Shown here: in pieces, positions 49,809 to 60,560 of the stretch
Layout of the letters: every line of letters starts with the position of its first letter
How positions within the stretch are numbered: position 1 is the stretch's first letter
Assembly (NCBI RefSeq): GCF_007859655.1
Contig: NZ_CP042304.1
Coordinates: forward strand, 558,001-622,000
DNA length: 64,000 nt
Direction: 5' to 3'
Source of the DNA: Devosia ginsengisoli
GTDB taxonomy: Bacteria; Pseudomonadota; Alphaproteobacteria; Rhizobiales; Devosiaceae
The notes under the pieces: model-generated
Database searches by the model: none
What the model was told of the DNA's origin: nothing
What the model saw: the letters and a program-made list of their open reading frames with translations, nothing else
Made by a program: the position numbers and the translations under genes

Positions 49809-50960
49809 ATGAATCACATCACAACACAGCGTCGAGAGCGTAAGAAACTGCTGGTCGTGTTCGGCACGCGACCTGAGGCACTCAAGTGCTTTCCGGTGGT
49901 ACGGGAGGCCCTTGCGCATCGGGACTTTCTGACAAAAGTCTGTGTCACGGCCCAGCATCGGGAAATGGTGGACCAGGTGGTTGCGCTGACCGGCATGCCC
50001 GTGCACTACGATCTCGACATCATGCAGCCCGGCCAGTCCCTGTTCGACGTCACCACAAGGGTGCTCCGGGGCATGGAAGCCATCCTGGACGATGCCAGGC
50101 CCGATATTGTCATGGTGCAGGGCGACACAACCACCGCAATGGCCGCATCTCTGGCCGCGTTCTATAAGCGCATTCCGGTTGCCCATGTCGAAGCGGGACT
50201 GCGCAGCCACAATATCGATTCTCCGTTCCCCGAAGAATTGAACCGCCACATCACGGGCAATATCGCGACCTGGCATTTTGCGCCGACCGAACAAGCCAGG
50301 AGCAACCTGCTGGCTGAGGGGAAGGATGCCAGCCGCATTTTCGTGACGGGAAACACCGTCATCGACACATTGCTGTATTTCTCGGGGAAGCTGGATACCG
50401 ATCAGGCCTTGAGTGCTGCGCTGGCATCGGGTTTCCCCTTTCTCGATCCGGCTAAAAAGCTGATCCTGGTCACCAGCCATCGCCGCGAAAACCAGAATGG
50501 CGGGCTCCAGAGAATCTGCGCTGCGCTCAAGACACTGGCGGCCCGCGGTGACGTTCAGATCGTCTACCCCGTGCATCCCAGCCCTGCCGTTCGCACGACC
50601 GTGGAAGCGGAACTGAGCCAGGTGCCGAACATTTTCCTGATCGAACCGCAGGACTATCTGCCGTTCCTCTACCTGCAGAAGCAGAGCTACCTGGTCCTGA
50701 CCGATAGCGGTGGCGTGCAGGAGGAAGCCCCATCGCTGGGCAAGCCGGTGCTGGTGATGCGCGACAATACGGAACGTCCCGAAGGGGTCGCTGCCGGCAC
50801 TGCCCGCCTGGTCGGAACAGATACCGACGCTCTGGTCGCCCATTGCAGCGCTTTGCTGAACGACCCGGCGAGCTATCAGAGCATGGCCCAGCGCCGCAAT
50901 CCTTATGGCGACGGTCTGGCAAGCGCCCGCATTGTCGAGGAGTTAACTGAAAATGTCTGA
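49809..50960 (+). CDS. wecB: UDP-N-acetylglucosamine 2-epimerase (non-hydrolysing)
   Basis: A protein of 383 residues, the normal length. FGTRPEALKCFPVVREA at the N-terminus, CVTAQHREMVDQV, MVQGDTTTAMAASLAAFY, VAHVEAGLRS, PEELNRHITG and LTDSGGVQEEAPSLGKPVL are all WecB signatures. It converts UDP-GlcNAc to UDP-ManNAc in the cytoplasm. The next gene, which overlaps by 8 bp, oxidises the product, so the pair makes UDP-ManNAcA for the polysaccharide. Confidence 0.95.
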   Translation: MNHITTQRRERKKLLVVFGTRPEALKCFPVVREALAHRDFLTKVCVTAQHREMVDQVVALTGMPVHYDLDIMQPGQSLFDVTTRVLRGMEAILDDARPDIVMVQGDTTTAMAASLAAFYKRIPVAHVEAGLRSHNIDSPFPEELNRHITGNIATWHFAPTEQARSNLLAEGKDASRIFVTGNTVIDTLLYFSGKLDTDQALSAALASGFPFLDPAKKLILVTSHRRENQNGGLQRICAALKTLAARGDVQIVYPVHPSPAVRTTVEAELSQVPNIFLIEPQDYLPFLYLQKQSYLVLTDSGGVQEEAPSLGKPVLVMRDNTERPEGVAAGTARLVGTDTDALVAHCSALLNDPASYQSMAQRRNPYGDGLASARIVEELTENV

Positions 50961-52284
50961 GATTCGGACTGTTTCCGTCATCGGCATGGGCTATATCGGC
51001 CTGCCGACCTGCGCCATATTTGCCAAGGCTGGGCTGGACGTTTTCGGGGTGGATACAAATCCCGCCGTTGTGAGCAAGGTCAATCAGGGCGAGATACATA
51101 TTGTCGAACCCGACCTGGCGGGCCTGATCAGTCATGTCGTCTCTACCGGTCGCTTGAAGGCGTTTGAGACGCCGCAGACGGCAGATGCCCATGTCATCGC
51201 CGTGCCCACGCCCTTTACCAGCGACCACAAGCCAGACGTCAGCTATGTGATGATGGCAGCAGCGGCGATTGCGCCGGTGCTCAAGCGTGGCGATCTGGTC
51301 GTGCTCGAATCGACCTCGCCGGTCGGCACCACGCGCCAGATGGCCGACGTTCTGGCCGAGCTTCGCCCCGATCTAAATTTCCCGCATCTGCAGCCCGATG
51401 ACGCCGACGTGTTCATCGCCTATTCGCCAGAGCGTGTTTTGCCGGGAAGGGTTCTTACCGAACTGGTCGATAATGACCGCTCAATCGGCGGGCTGTCACG
51501 GGCGTCATCGCAGCGGGCGGTGGAGCTCTATTCCACCTTCGTCGCCGGCGACCTCTACATTACGACTGCGGAAAGCGCCGAGATGGTCAAGCTCACGGAA
51601 AATGCCTTCCGTGACGTGAACATTGCCTTTGCCAATGAACTTTCGGCGGTCTGCCAGCATCTGGGCCTTAACGTGTGGGAAGTCATCGAACTGGCCAACC
51701 GGCATCCGCGCGTCAACATTCTCAATCCAGGCCCGGGTGTGGGTGGACACTGCATCGCTGTGGATCCTTACTTCATCATCGATGCCGCGCCTGAGCAGAC
51801 GCCAATGATGCAGGCCGCGCGAAAGATCAATTCAGGCCGGCCACATGGGGTGATGCACGAGGTCGAGGCGCTTCTCGAACCGGGGCGCCGCCACACGATC
51901 GCGTGCCTGGGTCTGAGCTTCAAGTCCAATATTGACGACATGCGGGAAAGTCCCGCCGTCGAAGTCGTCAAGCTCATCTCGGAACTGCCAGATGCGACGG
52001 TGCTTGCCGCCGAGCCGCATGCGCAGGGCCTGCCCTCCGAACTCGAAGGGCGCGGCATCATCTTTATGGATGCCCTGTCGGCCATCAGCAATGCCGATAT
52101 CGTCCTTCTACTGGTCGATCACCGCCAGTTCAGCTTCATCGATCCCGAAGCGCTCAAGGACAAGAAACTGATCGATACCAGGGGATTGTGGACCTGGCGC
52201 AAGTCCAAACGCACCGATAGCCGCATCGAAGGGCGCAACAGTACGCTCCGCCCGCGTCGGCGGAGCACGGACAGGGCCGCCTGA
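50953..52284 (+). CDS. wecC: UDP-N-acetyl-D-mannosamine dehydrogenase
   Basis: A protein of 443 residues of the UDP-glucose/GDP-mannose dehydrogenase family. The NAD-binding GMGYIGLPTCAIFAKAG is near the N-terminus, LESTSPVGTTRQMAD in the middle, and the catalytic cysteine in PGVGGHCIAVDPYFI. The combination with wecB identifies it as WecC, making UDP-ManNAcA by two NAD+-dependent oxidations. The C-terminal 20 residues are very basic. It overlaps wecB by 8 bp and is followed 2 bp on by the transferase gene. Confidence 0.93.
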   Translation: MSEIRTVSVIGMGYIGLPTCAIFAKAGLDVFGVDTNPAVVSKVNQGEIHIVEPDLAGLISHVVSTGRLKAFETPQTADAHVIAVPTPFTSDHKPDVSYVMMAAAAIAPVLKRGDLVVLESTSPVGTTRQMADVLAELRPDLNFPHLQPDDADVFIAYSPERVLPGRVLTELVDNDRSIGGLSRASSQRAVELYSTFVAGDLYITTAESAEMVKLTENAFRDVNIAFANELSAVCQHLGLNVWEVIELANRHPRVNILNPGPGVGGHCIAVDPYFIIDAAPEQTPMMQAARKINSGRPHGVMHEVEALLEPGRRHTIACLGLSFKSNIDDMRESPAVEVVKLISELPDATVLAAEPHAQGLPSELEGRGIIFMDALSAISNADIVLLLVDHRQFSFIDPEALKDKKLIDTRGLWTWRKSKRTDSRIEGRNSTLRPRRRSTDRAA

Positions 52285-52286
52285 TC

Positions 52287-53069
52287 ATGAGTACAAACTG
52301 GCAAGCCCATCCGCTGCTTCTGGCGCGACGCCGTACCTTCCTTGGCGCGCCTATCCACGATCTGAGCATGGACGAAACGCTCGATCTGGCAATAGAGGCC
52401 ATGCAGTCGAAACGGCCCATGCTGCACACGGTGATCAACGTCGCCAAACTCGTCAACATGGGCAAGAATGCCGAACTCCGCGCCGATGTTGCATCGGCCG
52501 ACGTCATCAATTTTGATGGCATGGGCGTGCTCTGGGGCGCCAGGCTGCTTGGCGTGCCCGCCCAGGAACGGGTTCCTGGCGTCGACCTGATGAGCAATCT
52601 CCTCGCCCGTTGCGAGAAGCAGAACTTTCGCCCCTATCTTTTCGGCGCTGAGCGCCATGTGCTTGAGGCCATGGTCGTGGAACTGCGTCGGCGTCACCCC
52701 GGGTTGAGCATTGCCGGCATGCGCGATGGCTATTTCAAACCGGATGAAGAGCCCGCAATTGTCGAGGCAATCAATGCGTCCAAGGCCGATTGTCTTTTTG
52801 TCGCCCTGCCCACCCCGCATAAGGAGCGCTTCCTCAAACGGCACCGCGAGGCACTGACCCCGAGTTTTGTTATGGGGGTCGGCGGCAGTTTCGACGTTTA
52901 CGGCAACAAGGTTCGCCGCGCGCCCAAATTCATGCAGGCGATGGGGCTCGAATGGCTTTTCCGCACCATGCAGGAGCCCAGGCGGCTCTGGCGCCGCTAC
53001 TATGAAACCAATACCGCCTATGTGGTACTGCTTTGGCACGCCTATATGGATCGTCGCTCCGGGTTCTGA
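52287..53069 (+). CDS. WecG/TagA/CpsF-family glycosyltransferase
   Basis: A protein of 260 residues. FLGAPIHDLSMDETLDLAI, HTVINVAKLVNMGKN, DVINFDGMGVLWGARLLG, RVPGVDLM and the C-terminal MGVGGSFDVYGNKVRRAPKFMQAMGLEWLFR-x-x-EP-RRLWRRY region define this family. Members transfer ManNAc or ManNAcA to a lipid-linked GlcNAc. Here it follows wecB and wecC, so ManNAcA is the probable donor sugar. Confidence 0.92.
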   Translation: MSTNWQAHPLLLARRRTFLGAPIHDLSMDETLDLAIEAMQSKRPMLHTVINVAKLVNMGKNAELRADVASADVINFDGMGVLWGARLLGVPAQERVPGVDLMSNLLARCEKQNFRPYLFGAERHVLEAMVVELRRRHPGLSIAGMRDGYFKPDEEPAIVEAINASKADCLFVALPTPHKERFLKRHREALTPSFVMGVGGSFDVYGNKVRRAPKFMQAMGLEWLFRTMQEPRRLWRRYYETNTAYVVLLWHAYMDRRSGF

Positions 53070-53465
53070 ACGGGAAGTACCCCATTCCGACAATCAGCCT
53101 GGAAGCCGCCGCAAATTGTGCGCGCCGACAACTCTCCACTGACCGAGATTGCACCTAACCTATTGATTCAGTTCCATGACCGCCGCTATGCGATCAGTTG
53201 GCAGAAACCGGCAAAATTCGAACGTCTGCCCCCCAGATTCGCAGTCTGGCGCGAGCCATTGAAATATACAGACTTTTTCAGCCCGCACCGAGGGCGAGCC
53301 AAATAAGCCGGGCGGGGCCAGTCATAGAAATCGAGCGGTGTGCCCACCTGTTCGATGACGCCGTCACGCATGAAAAGCCTGCTTGTGTGAGGCTCTGTGT
53401 GCGACTTCCAGCACACGAAAAATCGTGTGCCGTTTTCTACTTGCCTTTGAAGGCTACGGAGATTT
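53070..53465. other. Gene-poor region of 396 bp with an ABC-ATPase remnant
   Basis: Apart from the short ABC-transporter fragment at 53288-53377, I see no gene here. No RTGCA operator, terminator or RNA is recognised. It separates the polysaccharide locus from the tRNA gene. Confidence 0.5.
53288..53377 (-). pseudogene. Remnant of a sugar-type ABC transporter ATPase (C-terminal fragment)
   Basis: The minus strand encodes FMRDGVIEQVGTPLDFYDWP and then RPAYLA. This matches the M-x-x-G-x-IEQ-x-GTP-x-x-x-Y-x-x-P-x-x-x-x-V/LA segment just after the H-loop of MalK/UgpC-type ATPases. No Walker motifs or other ABC parts flank it, and the surrounding frame is unrelated sequence. It looks like a leftover from deletion of an ABC operon beside the tRNA gene. 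Confidence 0.55.
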
Positions 53466-53539
53466 TGGCTGGGGAACCTGGATTCGAACCAAGATTGACG
53501 GAGTCAGAGTCCGCTGTTCTACCGTTGAACTATTCCCCA
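53466..53539 (-). tRNA. tRNA-Gln (anticodon CTG)
   Basis: The minus strand folds as a complete cloverleaf of 74 nt: acceptor TGGGGAA paired with TTCCCCA, D-loop GTTCAACGGTAGAAC, anticodon loop CTCTGAC (anticodon CTG, reading CAG), T-arm with GGTTCGAATCC, and an encoded 3' CCA. The sequence fits bacterial glutamine tRNAs. Confidence 0.93.
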
Positions 53540-53777
53540 GCAAGGGACCGGGCATTGCCCGTCGGTTTGGCGCGGAGCGGTAACGCGTCCGGCGCGGGCA
53601 CTGCATAGACAATGCGGATTGAGATTGCAAGCGCATCTGACATGCCGCCCACGCGCCACGGCAGCATTGCGCTTGCCGCCCCCTTGCACTACCGTCATCG
53701 GCGACACGCAATGAACAGTGCGCTCGGGCGCCGCCGGCTTGGCCGGTTCCGGCGACCGCGCACGACAGGAGACTTCT

Positions 53778-54962
53778 GTGACCGATTCCGATCGGTCCGC
53801 TGCCGGGCTTTCCTCGCTTGACGAGCCGGCAATCCGTGCCCCGTCCGTTCCTGGACTGGCGGGGAGGGCAGGGGGCAATGCCCCCATGCCTGCAGCGGAC
53901 AAGCGGACGCCAGCCGCCCCGAATCCGCGCAAACATCGCGGCCCCATCTATGCCGCGCTCGACCTGGGCACCAATAATTGCCGCCTGCTGATCGCCCGCC
54001 CGCATGATCATGGCTTCCGCGTACTCGATGGCTTTACCCGCATCGTCCGCCTGGGCGAGGGCGTTTCCGTCACCGGGCGGCTGAGCGATGCGGCCATGGA
54101 ACGCACCATGGAAGCCCTGCGCCAATGCCGCAACAAGCTGCGCGAGCACCAGCCCGCCCGCATGCGGCTGATCGCCACCGAGGCCTGCCGCGCCGCCGAG
54201 AACGGCCCGGCCTTTCTCGCCCGCGTCAAGGACGAGCTGGGGCTCGAGCTCGAAATCGTCGATCGCCGCACCGAGGCCGAACTGGCCGTTACCGGCTGTG
54301 CCGACCTCATCGAGGGCGCCGCCGCGGGCGCCTTGATGTTCGATATCGGCGGCGGTTCGTCCGAACTGGCCTGGCTCGATTTTCGCGGCGGCCGCCCCAG
54401 GGCGCAGGGCCGCATGTCCGCCTCGATCCGTTCCTGGCAATCGCTGCCGGTGGGCGTCGTCTCCATTGCCGAGAAATTCGGCGGCGTCGATGTCACCCCT
54501 GATGTCTTCGAGGCCATGGTGCTCCATGTGTCCGAGCATCTGCGCCAGTTCCGCGGCCGCGAAAAGCTGCGCCAGATGATCGCCACCCATCCGGTGCATC
54601 TCATCGGGACGTCGGGCACGGTGACCACGCTGGCCGGGCTCCATCTGGGGCTGGAGCGCTATGAGCGGCAGAAGGTCGATGGCCTCTGGATGAAGCGCAG
54701 CGATGTCGACGACACGCTCAAGGTGCTGCTGTCCATGCCGTTCGACCGTCGGGTGTCCCATCCCTGCATCGGCCGCGACCGTGCCGATCTCGTGCTGCCC
54801 GGCTGCGCCATTTTCGAAGCCATTAGGCGCGAATGGCCTACCGAGCGCGTGCGCGTCGCCGATCGCGGCCTGCGCGAAGGCATCCTGATTTCCCTGATGG
54901 ACGCTGACCGCACCCAAAGTCGCGCGTCGCGCTATGTCCGGAGGAATGGCAATGGTGGATAA
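53778..54962 (+). CDS. Ppx/GppA-family phosphatase (exopolyphosphatase)
   Basis: A protein of 394 residues. The phosphate-binding loops of the actin/ASKHA fold are visible: [15 protein letters not shown] near residue 58, [14 protein letters not shown] in the middle and [14 protein letters not shown] near 188. These enzymes hydrolyse polyphosphate and/or pppGpp, linking phosphate storage and the stringent response. It starts with GTG at 53778 with AGGAG 6 bp before it. A proline-rich stretch of about 45 residues precedes the fold. It overlaps rlmE by 11 bp, a pairing common in alphaproteobacteria. Confidence 0.9.
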   Translation: MTDSDRSAAGLSSLDEPAIRAPSVPGLAGRAGGNAPMPAADKRTPAAPNPRKHRGPIYAALDLGTNNCRLLIARPHDHGFRVLDGFTRIVRLGEGVSVTGRLSDAAMERTMEALRQCRNKLREHQPARMRLIATEACRAAENGPAFLARVKDELGLELEIVDRRTEAELAVTGCADLIEGAAAGALMFDIGGGSSELAWLDFRGGRPRAQGRMSASIRSWQSLPVGVVSIAEKFGGVDVTPDVFEAMVLHVSEHLRQFRGREKLRQMIATHPVHLIGTSGTVTTLAGLHLGLERYERQKVDGLWMKRSDVDDTLKVLLSMPFDRRVSHPCIGRDRADLVLPGCAIFEAIRREWPTERVRVADRGLREGILISLMDADRTQSRASRYVRRNGNGG

Positions 54963-55692
54963 GGCTCTCGGTACGGGCGGCCGCAAGTCCGACAAGGATC
55001 TCAAGATCCGCGTGAAATCGGCCAAGGGCCGCAAGGTCAGCTCCACCAAGTGGCTGGAGCGCCAGCTCAACGATCCCTATGTGGCGCGCGCGCGCGCCGA
55101 GGGCTATCGCTCCCGTGCCGCCTTCAAGATTCGCGAGATGGACGAGAAGCACAAGCTCTTCCGCAAGGGCATGCGCGTGGTCGATCTGGGCGCCGCCCCC
55201 GGCGGCTGGTCGCAGGTGGCAGCCAAGGCTACCGGCTCCACGCCGGCCAATCCGCTGATCGTAGGCATCGACTATCTCGAAATGGACCCGATTCCCGGCG
55301 TCATCCTGCTGCAGAAGGATTTCACCGACGACGATGCGCCCGCCATGCTCATCGAGGCCATGGGCGGCAAGAAAGCCGACCTTGTCATGAGCGACATGGC
55401 CTGGCCCACCACCGGCCATCGTCCCACCGATCACCTGCGCATCGTCCAGCTCATCGAGATCGCCGCGGCTTTCGCGCTCGACGTGCTGGCGCCCAACGGT
55501 ACCTTCGTCGCCAAGGTGTTTCAGGGCGGCACCGAGCATGAACTGCTGCATATGCTCAAGCGCCATTTCAAGACCACCATGCACGCCAAGCCGCCATCCA
55601 GCCGGCAGGATTCGGCCGAGGCCTACCTCATTGCCAAGGGCTTCAAGGGCAGTAACGACACTGTGCCAGGCGAAGGCGAATACGACCGCTAA
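54952..55692 (+). CDS. rlmE: 23S rRNA (uridine-2'-O) methyltransferase RlmE (FtsJ/RrmJ)
   Basis: A protein of 246 residues. [18 protein letters not shown] carries the catalytic Lys of the K-D-K-E tetrad, [15 protein letters not shown] the SAM site, [14 protein letters not shown] the catalytic Asp, and FVAKVFQGG the second Lys. It methylates U2552 of 23S rRNA in the ribosome A-loop. The ATG at 54952 has GGAGGA 6 bp upstream; ATGs at 54934 and 54946 are in frame but badly placed. The basic N-terminal extension of about 30 residues is usual in alphaproteobacteria. Confidence 0.93.
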   Translation: MVDKALGTGGRKSDKDLKIRVKSAKGRKVSSTKWLERQLNDPYVARARAEGYRSRAAFKIREMDEKHKLFRKGMRVVDLGAAPGGWSQVAAKATGSTPANPLIVGIDYLEMDPIPGVILLQKDFTDDDAPAMLIEAMGGKKADLVMSDMAWPTTGHRPTDHLRIVQLIEIAAAFALDVLAPNGTFVAKVFQGGTEHELLHMLKRHFKTTMHAKPPSSRQDSAEAYLIAKGFKGSNDTVPGEGEYDR

Positions 55693-55729
55693 GGCACTTC
55701 ATCCCCCTGGGAGATGAAAGTGCCGGCCT

Positions 55730-57115
55730 TCAATGGGGATGCGGCGCCTTCGTCAGCTCGTGCCCGGCATTCTTCGGCAGCCGCATGAACATGACAGTGG
55801 AAATCGCGCAGATCGCGCCGACCACGAAGAATGCGGCGTGGAAGTCCGACAGCAGCAATGTGCCGTCGCCGCGGAAGACCTGCGTCGCCTCCAGCACGCC
55901 CCCGCCCACGGCGATGCCCATGGCCATTGTCAGTTGCGAACTCACCTGACTGATCACATTGGCCTGGCCGGCATCCTTGTCGTCGATATCGGCGAAGACG
56001 AATACGCTTGAGCCGGTCCAGAAGGTGGAGTTCCAGAACCCGGTGAAGACCAGGATGCTGATGATCAGCGGCACCGGCGTTTCGGGCGTATAGAGCCCCA
56101 TCACCACGATGCCGAGTGCCGAAATGGCGGTCGAGATGATCAGCGACAGCTTGAAGCCGAGTTCCTTGAAGATCCAGTCGGCGAAGAACTTGGCGATGAT
56201 GGCGCCCACCGCCCCGGCAAAGGTCACCATGCCGGATTCGAACGGCGTCATGCCGAAGATCAGTTGCAGCATCAGCGGAAACAGGAACGGTGTCGCCCCC
56301 TGTCCCAGCCGGAAGGCCGAGCCGGCCACGATGGCGCTGCGGAAATAGGGAAAGCGGAACAGCCGCACATCGAGCAGCGGATAGTCCGTGCGCAGGGCAT
56401 GGCGCACATAGATCGCGCCGATTCCGATGCCGACCACGGTGGCGATGACCCCGATGACAGGCGGCAGCGCCGGCAGGCTGATCACCGACGTGCCGAAGGC
56501 GAAGAGCGCAAAGGCGGTGCCCGCCAGCACGAAGCCGCCCATGTCGATCCGCCGCGGCGCGTTGCGCTGCGTATCGGGCATATACCGCCCCACCAGCAGC
56601 ACGCCGACAATGCCGATCGGCACGTTGATGAGGAAAATCCAGTGCCAGCTCAGGAAGGTGGTGAGAAAGCCGCCGAAGGGCGGCCCCATGATCGGGCCGA
56701 TCAGCCCCGGAATGGTCAGCCAGGCCATGGCATTGACCAATTGGTGGCGCGGCGTCGCCCGCACCAGCACCAGCCGCGCCACCGGCGTCATCATCGCCCC
56801 GCCCATGCCCTGGAGGAAGCGGGCGACCACGAAAGCCAGCAGCGAGCCGGAAACCGCGCAGGCCACCGAGCCGACCATGAACACGATCATGGCGACGCGG
56901 AACACGTTGCGCGCCCCGAATCGGTCGGCCATCCAGCTCGAAACGGGAATGAAGATGGCGAGCGCCACCAGATAGGCGGTCAGCGCCAGCTTCAGCGAGA
57001 TCGGATCGGTGCCGATATCCTCGGCAATGGCCGCCAGCGATGTGGCGATGACCGTCGCATCCATGTTTTCCATGAACAGCGCGGTCGCCAGAATGAGGGG
57101 CAGGATGCGTGACAC
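55730..57115 (-). CDS. MFS drug exporter, DHA2 (EmrB/QacA) type
   Basis: A protein of 461 residues with about 14 hydrophobic helices. LFMENMDATVIATSLAAIAEDIG at the N-terminus is the DHA2 start, WMADRFGARNVF the MFS motif A loop, and WLTIPGLIGPIMGPPFGGFL the motif C of drug/H+ antiporters. It likely exports toxic organics by proton exchange. It lies 24 bp downstream of a close paralog in the same orientation, so the pair arose by tandem duplication and is probably co-transcribed. Confidence 0.9.
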   Translation of the reverse strand: MSRILPLILATALFMENMDATVIATSLAAIAEDIGTDPISLKLALTAYLVALAIFIPVSSWMADRFGARNVFRVAMIVFMVGSVACAVSGSLLAFVVARFLQGMGGAMMTPVARLVLVRATPRHQLVNAMAWLTIPGLIGPIMGPPFGGFLTTFLSWHWIFLINVPIGIVGVLLVGRYMPDTQRNAPRRIDMGGFVLAGTAFALFAFGTSVISLPALPPVIGVIATVVGIGIGAIYVRHALRTDYPLLDVRLFRFPYFRSAIVAGSAFRLGQGATPFLFPLMLQLIFGMTPFESGMVTFAGAVGAIIAKFFADWIFKELGFKLSLIISTAISALGIVVMGLYTPETPVPLIISILVFTGFWNSTFWTGSSVFVFADIDDKDAGQANVISQVSSQLTMAMGIAVGGGVLEATQVFRGDGTLLLSDFHAAFFVVGAICAISTVMFMRLPKNAGHELTKAPHPH

Positions 57116-57139
57116 GGCGTCTTGCCGGGAAATTCCCGG

Positions 57140-58534
57140 TCACTCCTTCTCGATAGCGGTGTTCCGGTGGCCCGAAACATTGCTGCCGGCATCGGCTGGC
57201 AGCCGGAAATAGATGAAGCCCGCAAAGGCGCTGAGCCCGCCGACCACGAAAAACGCGATCTGGAAATCGAACAGCGTCAGTTCCCCGCCATGGGTCCGCG
57301 TGCTGATCTCGAGGATGGCGCCGGCCACCGCCACGCCGAAGGCCACGCTGAGCTGCTGGGCCACCGCCACGATGGCCGTGGCCTGGCTGGCCTCTTCGTC
57401 GTCCACATCGGCATAGCCCAGGGCGTTGGAGCCGGTGAAGAACACCGACCGCAAGATGCCGCCCGCCAGCAATATGGCCATGATGACCGGCGTCGGCGTG
57501 TCGATATTGAACAGCCCCTGCGCGGCGATCAGCAGCCCGCCGAACAGCGATGCGAAGCCCAGCACGCGCGGAAAACCGAAGCGGGCATAGACCCGCTCGG
57601 CGATGAACTTGCTCATGATCGCGCCGATGGCCGAGACGAAGGTAATGGCGCCGGACTGGAACGGATTGAGCCCGAAGCCGAGCTGCAGCATGAGCGGCAG
57701 CAGGAACGGCACTGCGCCCACCCCGATGCGGAAGAACGAACCGCCGGTAATCGAGGAGCGGAACAGCCGATGCCGCAGCAAGGCAGGGTCGAGCAGCGGA
57801 AACTTGGTGCGCCGCGCATGCAGCAGGTAGAGAATGCCCGCCGTGACGCCGATCGCGATGGTCATATAGCCATAGATGATCGGCAGCGCCGGCAGGCTCA
57901 CCACCGACAGGCCGAACACGCAGCCGGCAAAGGCCATGCCCGCCAGCACGAAGCCGACCGTATCGACCGGCCGCGGATTGCGCTGATCGGGCACGTTGAG
58001 GAACATGCCGGCCAGGATGATGCCGGCAATGCCGATCGGGATGTTGATCCAGAAAATCCAGTGCCAGCTCAGATAGGTCGTCAGGAACCCGCCGATCAGC
58101 GGACCGGTCAGCGGGCCCAGCAGCCCGGGAACGGTGAGCCAGGCCATGGCCGAGACCAGTTCGTTTCGCGGCGTCGAGCGCACCAGCAGCAGGCGCCCCA
58201 CCGGCGTCATCATCGAGCTGCCGATGCCCTGGAAGAAGCGCGACATCACGAAGGTTTCGAGCGAGAACGAGAACGAGCAGGCCAGCGAGCCCAGCATGAA
58301 CACGAAAATGGCCAGCCGGAAAATGTTCTTGGCCCCGAACCTATCGGCCATCCACCCGCTGATCGGAATGAAGATGGCCAAAGCCACGAAATAGGCCGTC
58401 AGCGCCAGCTTGAGCGCGATCGGATCGGTGCCGATATCGGTCGCGATCGCCGGCAGCGACGTGGCGATGACGGTCGAATCCATCTGTTCCATGAACAGGG
58501 CGACCGCCAGGATGAGGGGTGTGACGCGGATCAC
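57140..58534 (-). CDS. MFS drug exporter, DHA2 (EmrB/QacA) type, paralog of the next gene
   Basis: A protein of 464 residues with about 14 helices. LFMEQMDSTVIATSLPAIATDIG, WMADRFGAKNIF and WLTVPGLLGPLTGPLIGGFL correspond to the same positions in the gene at 55730-57115, with the aromatic pair SWHWIFWINIPIGIAG also shared. It is first of the pair. No regulator gene adjoins it. The substrate range cannot be inferred. Confidence 0.9.
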   Translation of the reverse strand: MIRVTPLILAVALFMEQMDSTVIATSLPAIATDIGTDPIALKLALTAYFVALAIFIPISGWMADRFGAKNIFRLAIFVFMLGSLACSFSFSLETFVMSRFFQGIGSSMMTPVGRLLLVRSTPRNELVSAMAWLTVPGLLGPLTGPLIGGFLTTYLSWHWIFWINIPIGIAGIILAGMFLNVPDQRNPRPVDTVGFVLAGMAFAGCVFGLSVVSLPALPIIYGYMTIAIGVTAGILYLLHARRTKFPLLDPALLRHRLFRSSITGGSFFRIGVGAVPFLLPLMLQLGFGLNPFQSGAITFVSAIGAIMSKFIAERVYARFGFPRVLGFASLFGGLLIAAQGLFNIDTPTPVIMAILLAGGILRSVFFTGSNALGYADVDDEEASQATAIVAVAQQLSVAFGVAVAGAILEISTRTHGGELTLFDFQIAFFVVGGLSAFAGFIYFRLPADAGSNVSGHRNTAIEKE

Positions 58535-60361
<1,827 letters not shown>

Positions 60362-60390
60362 GTCCAAACTGAAGCAGCCCCACCCACGAT

Positions 60391-60499
60391 GTCACCCCGG
60401 CCTTGAGCCGGGGCCTATCCCGAGATTTGCCCGCCGCCGCAAGGTGGATCGTGTTTCTTCAGAACATCTCAAGATGGATCCCGGCTCAAGGCCGGGATG
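60391..60499. repeat. Palindromic intergenic element (GTCACCC...GGGATGAC type)
   Basis: GTCACCCCGGCCTTGAGCCG opens at 60391. Its near-complement TCCCGGCTCAAGGCCGGGAT closes the element near 60499, with shorter palindromes inside. It lies between convergent guaB and der, so it may double as a bidirectional terminator. The element at 23442-23532 has a similar outline. Confidence 0.7.
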
Positions 60500-60560
60500 A
60501 CACCGAGTGCGGGAACGCACGGGGAAATCAAAAACCCGCTGCTCCCACCGCGGGTTTTCC

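Noticed and set aside
53466..53777. Integration (att) site at tRNA-Gln
   Set aside because: No second copy of the tRNA 3' end and no integrase gene are visible in the window.
55689..57143. Long minus-strand open frame across the first MFS gene
   Set aside because: It is the alternative frame of the exporter gene, with low-complexity translation. The frame at 55730-57115 has all DHA2 motifs.
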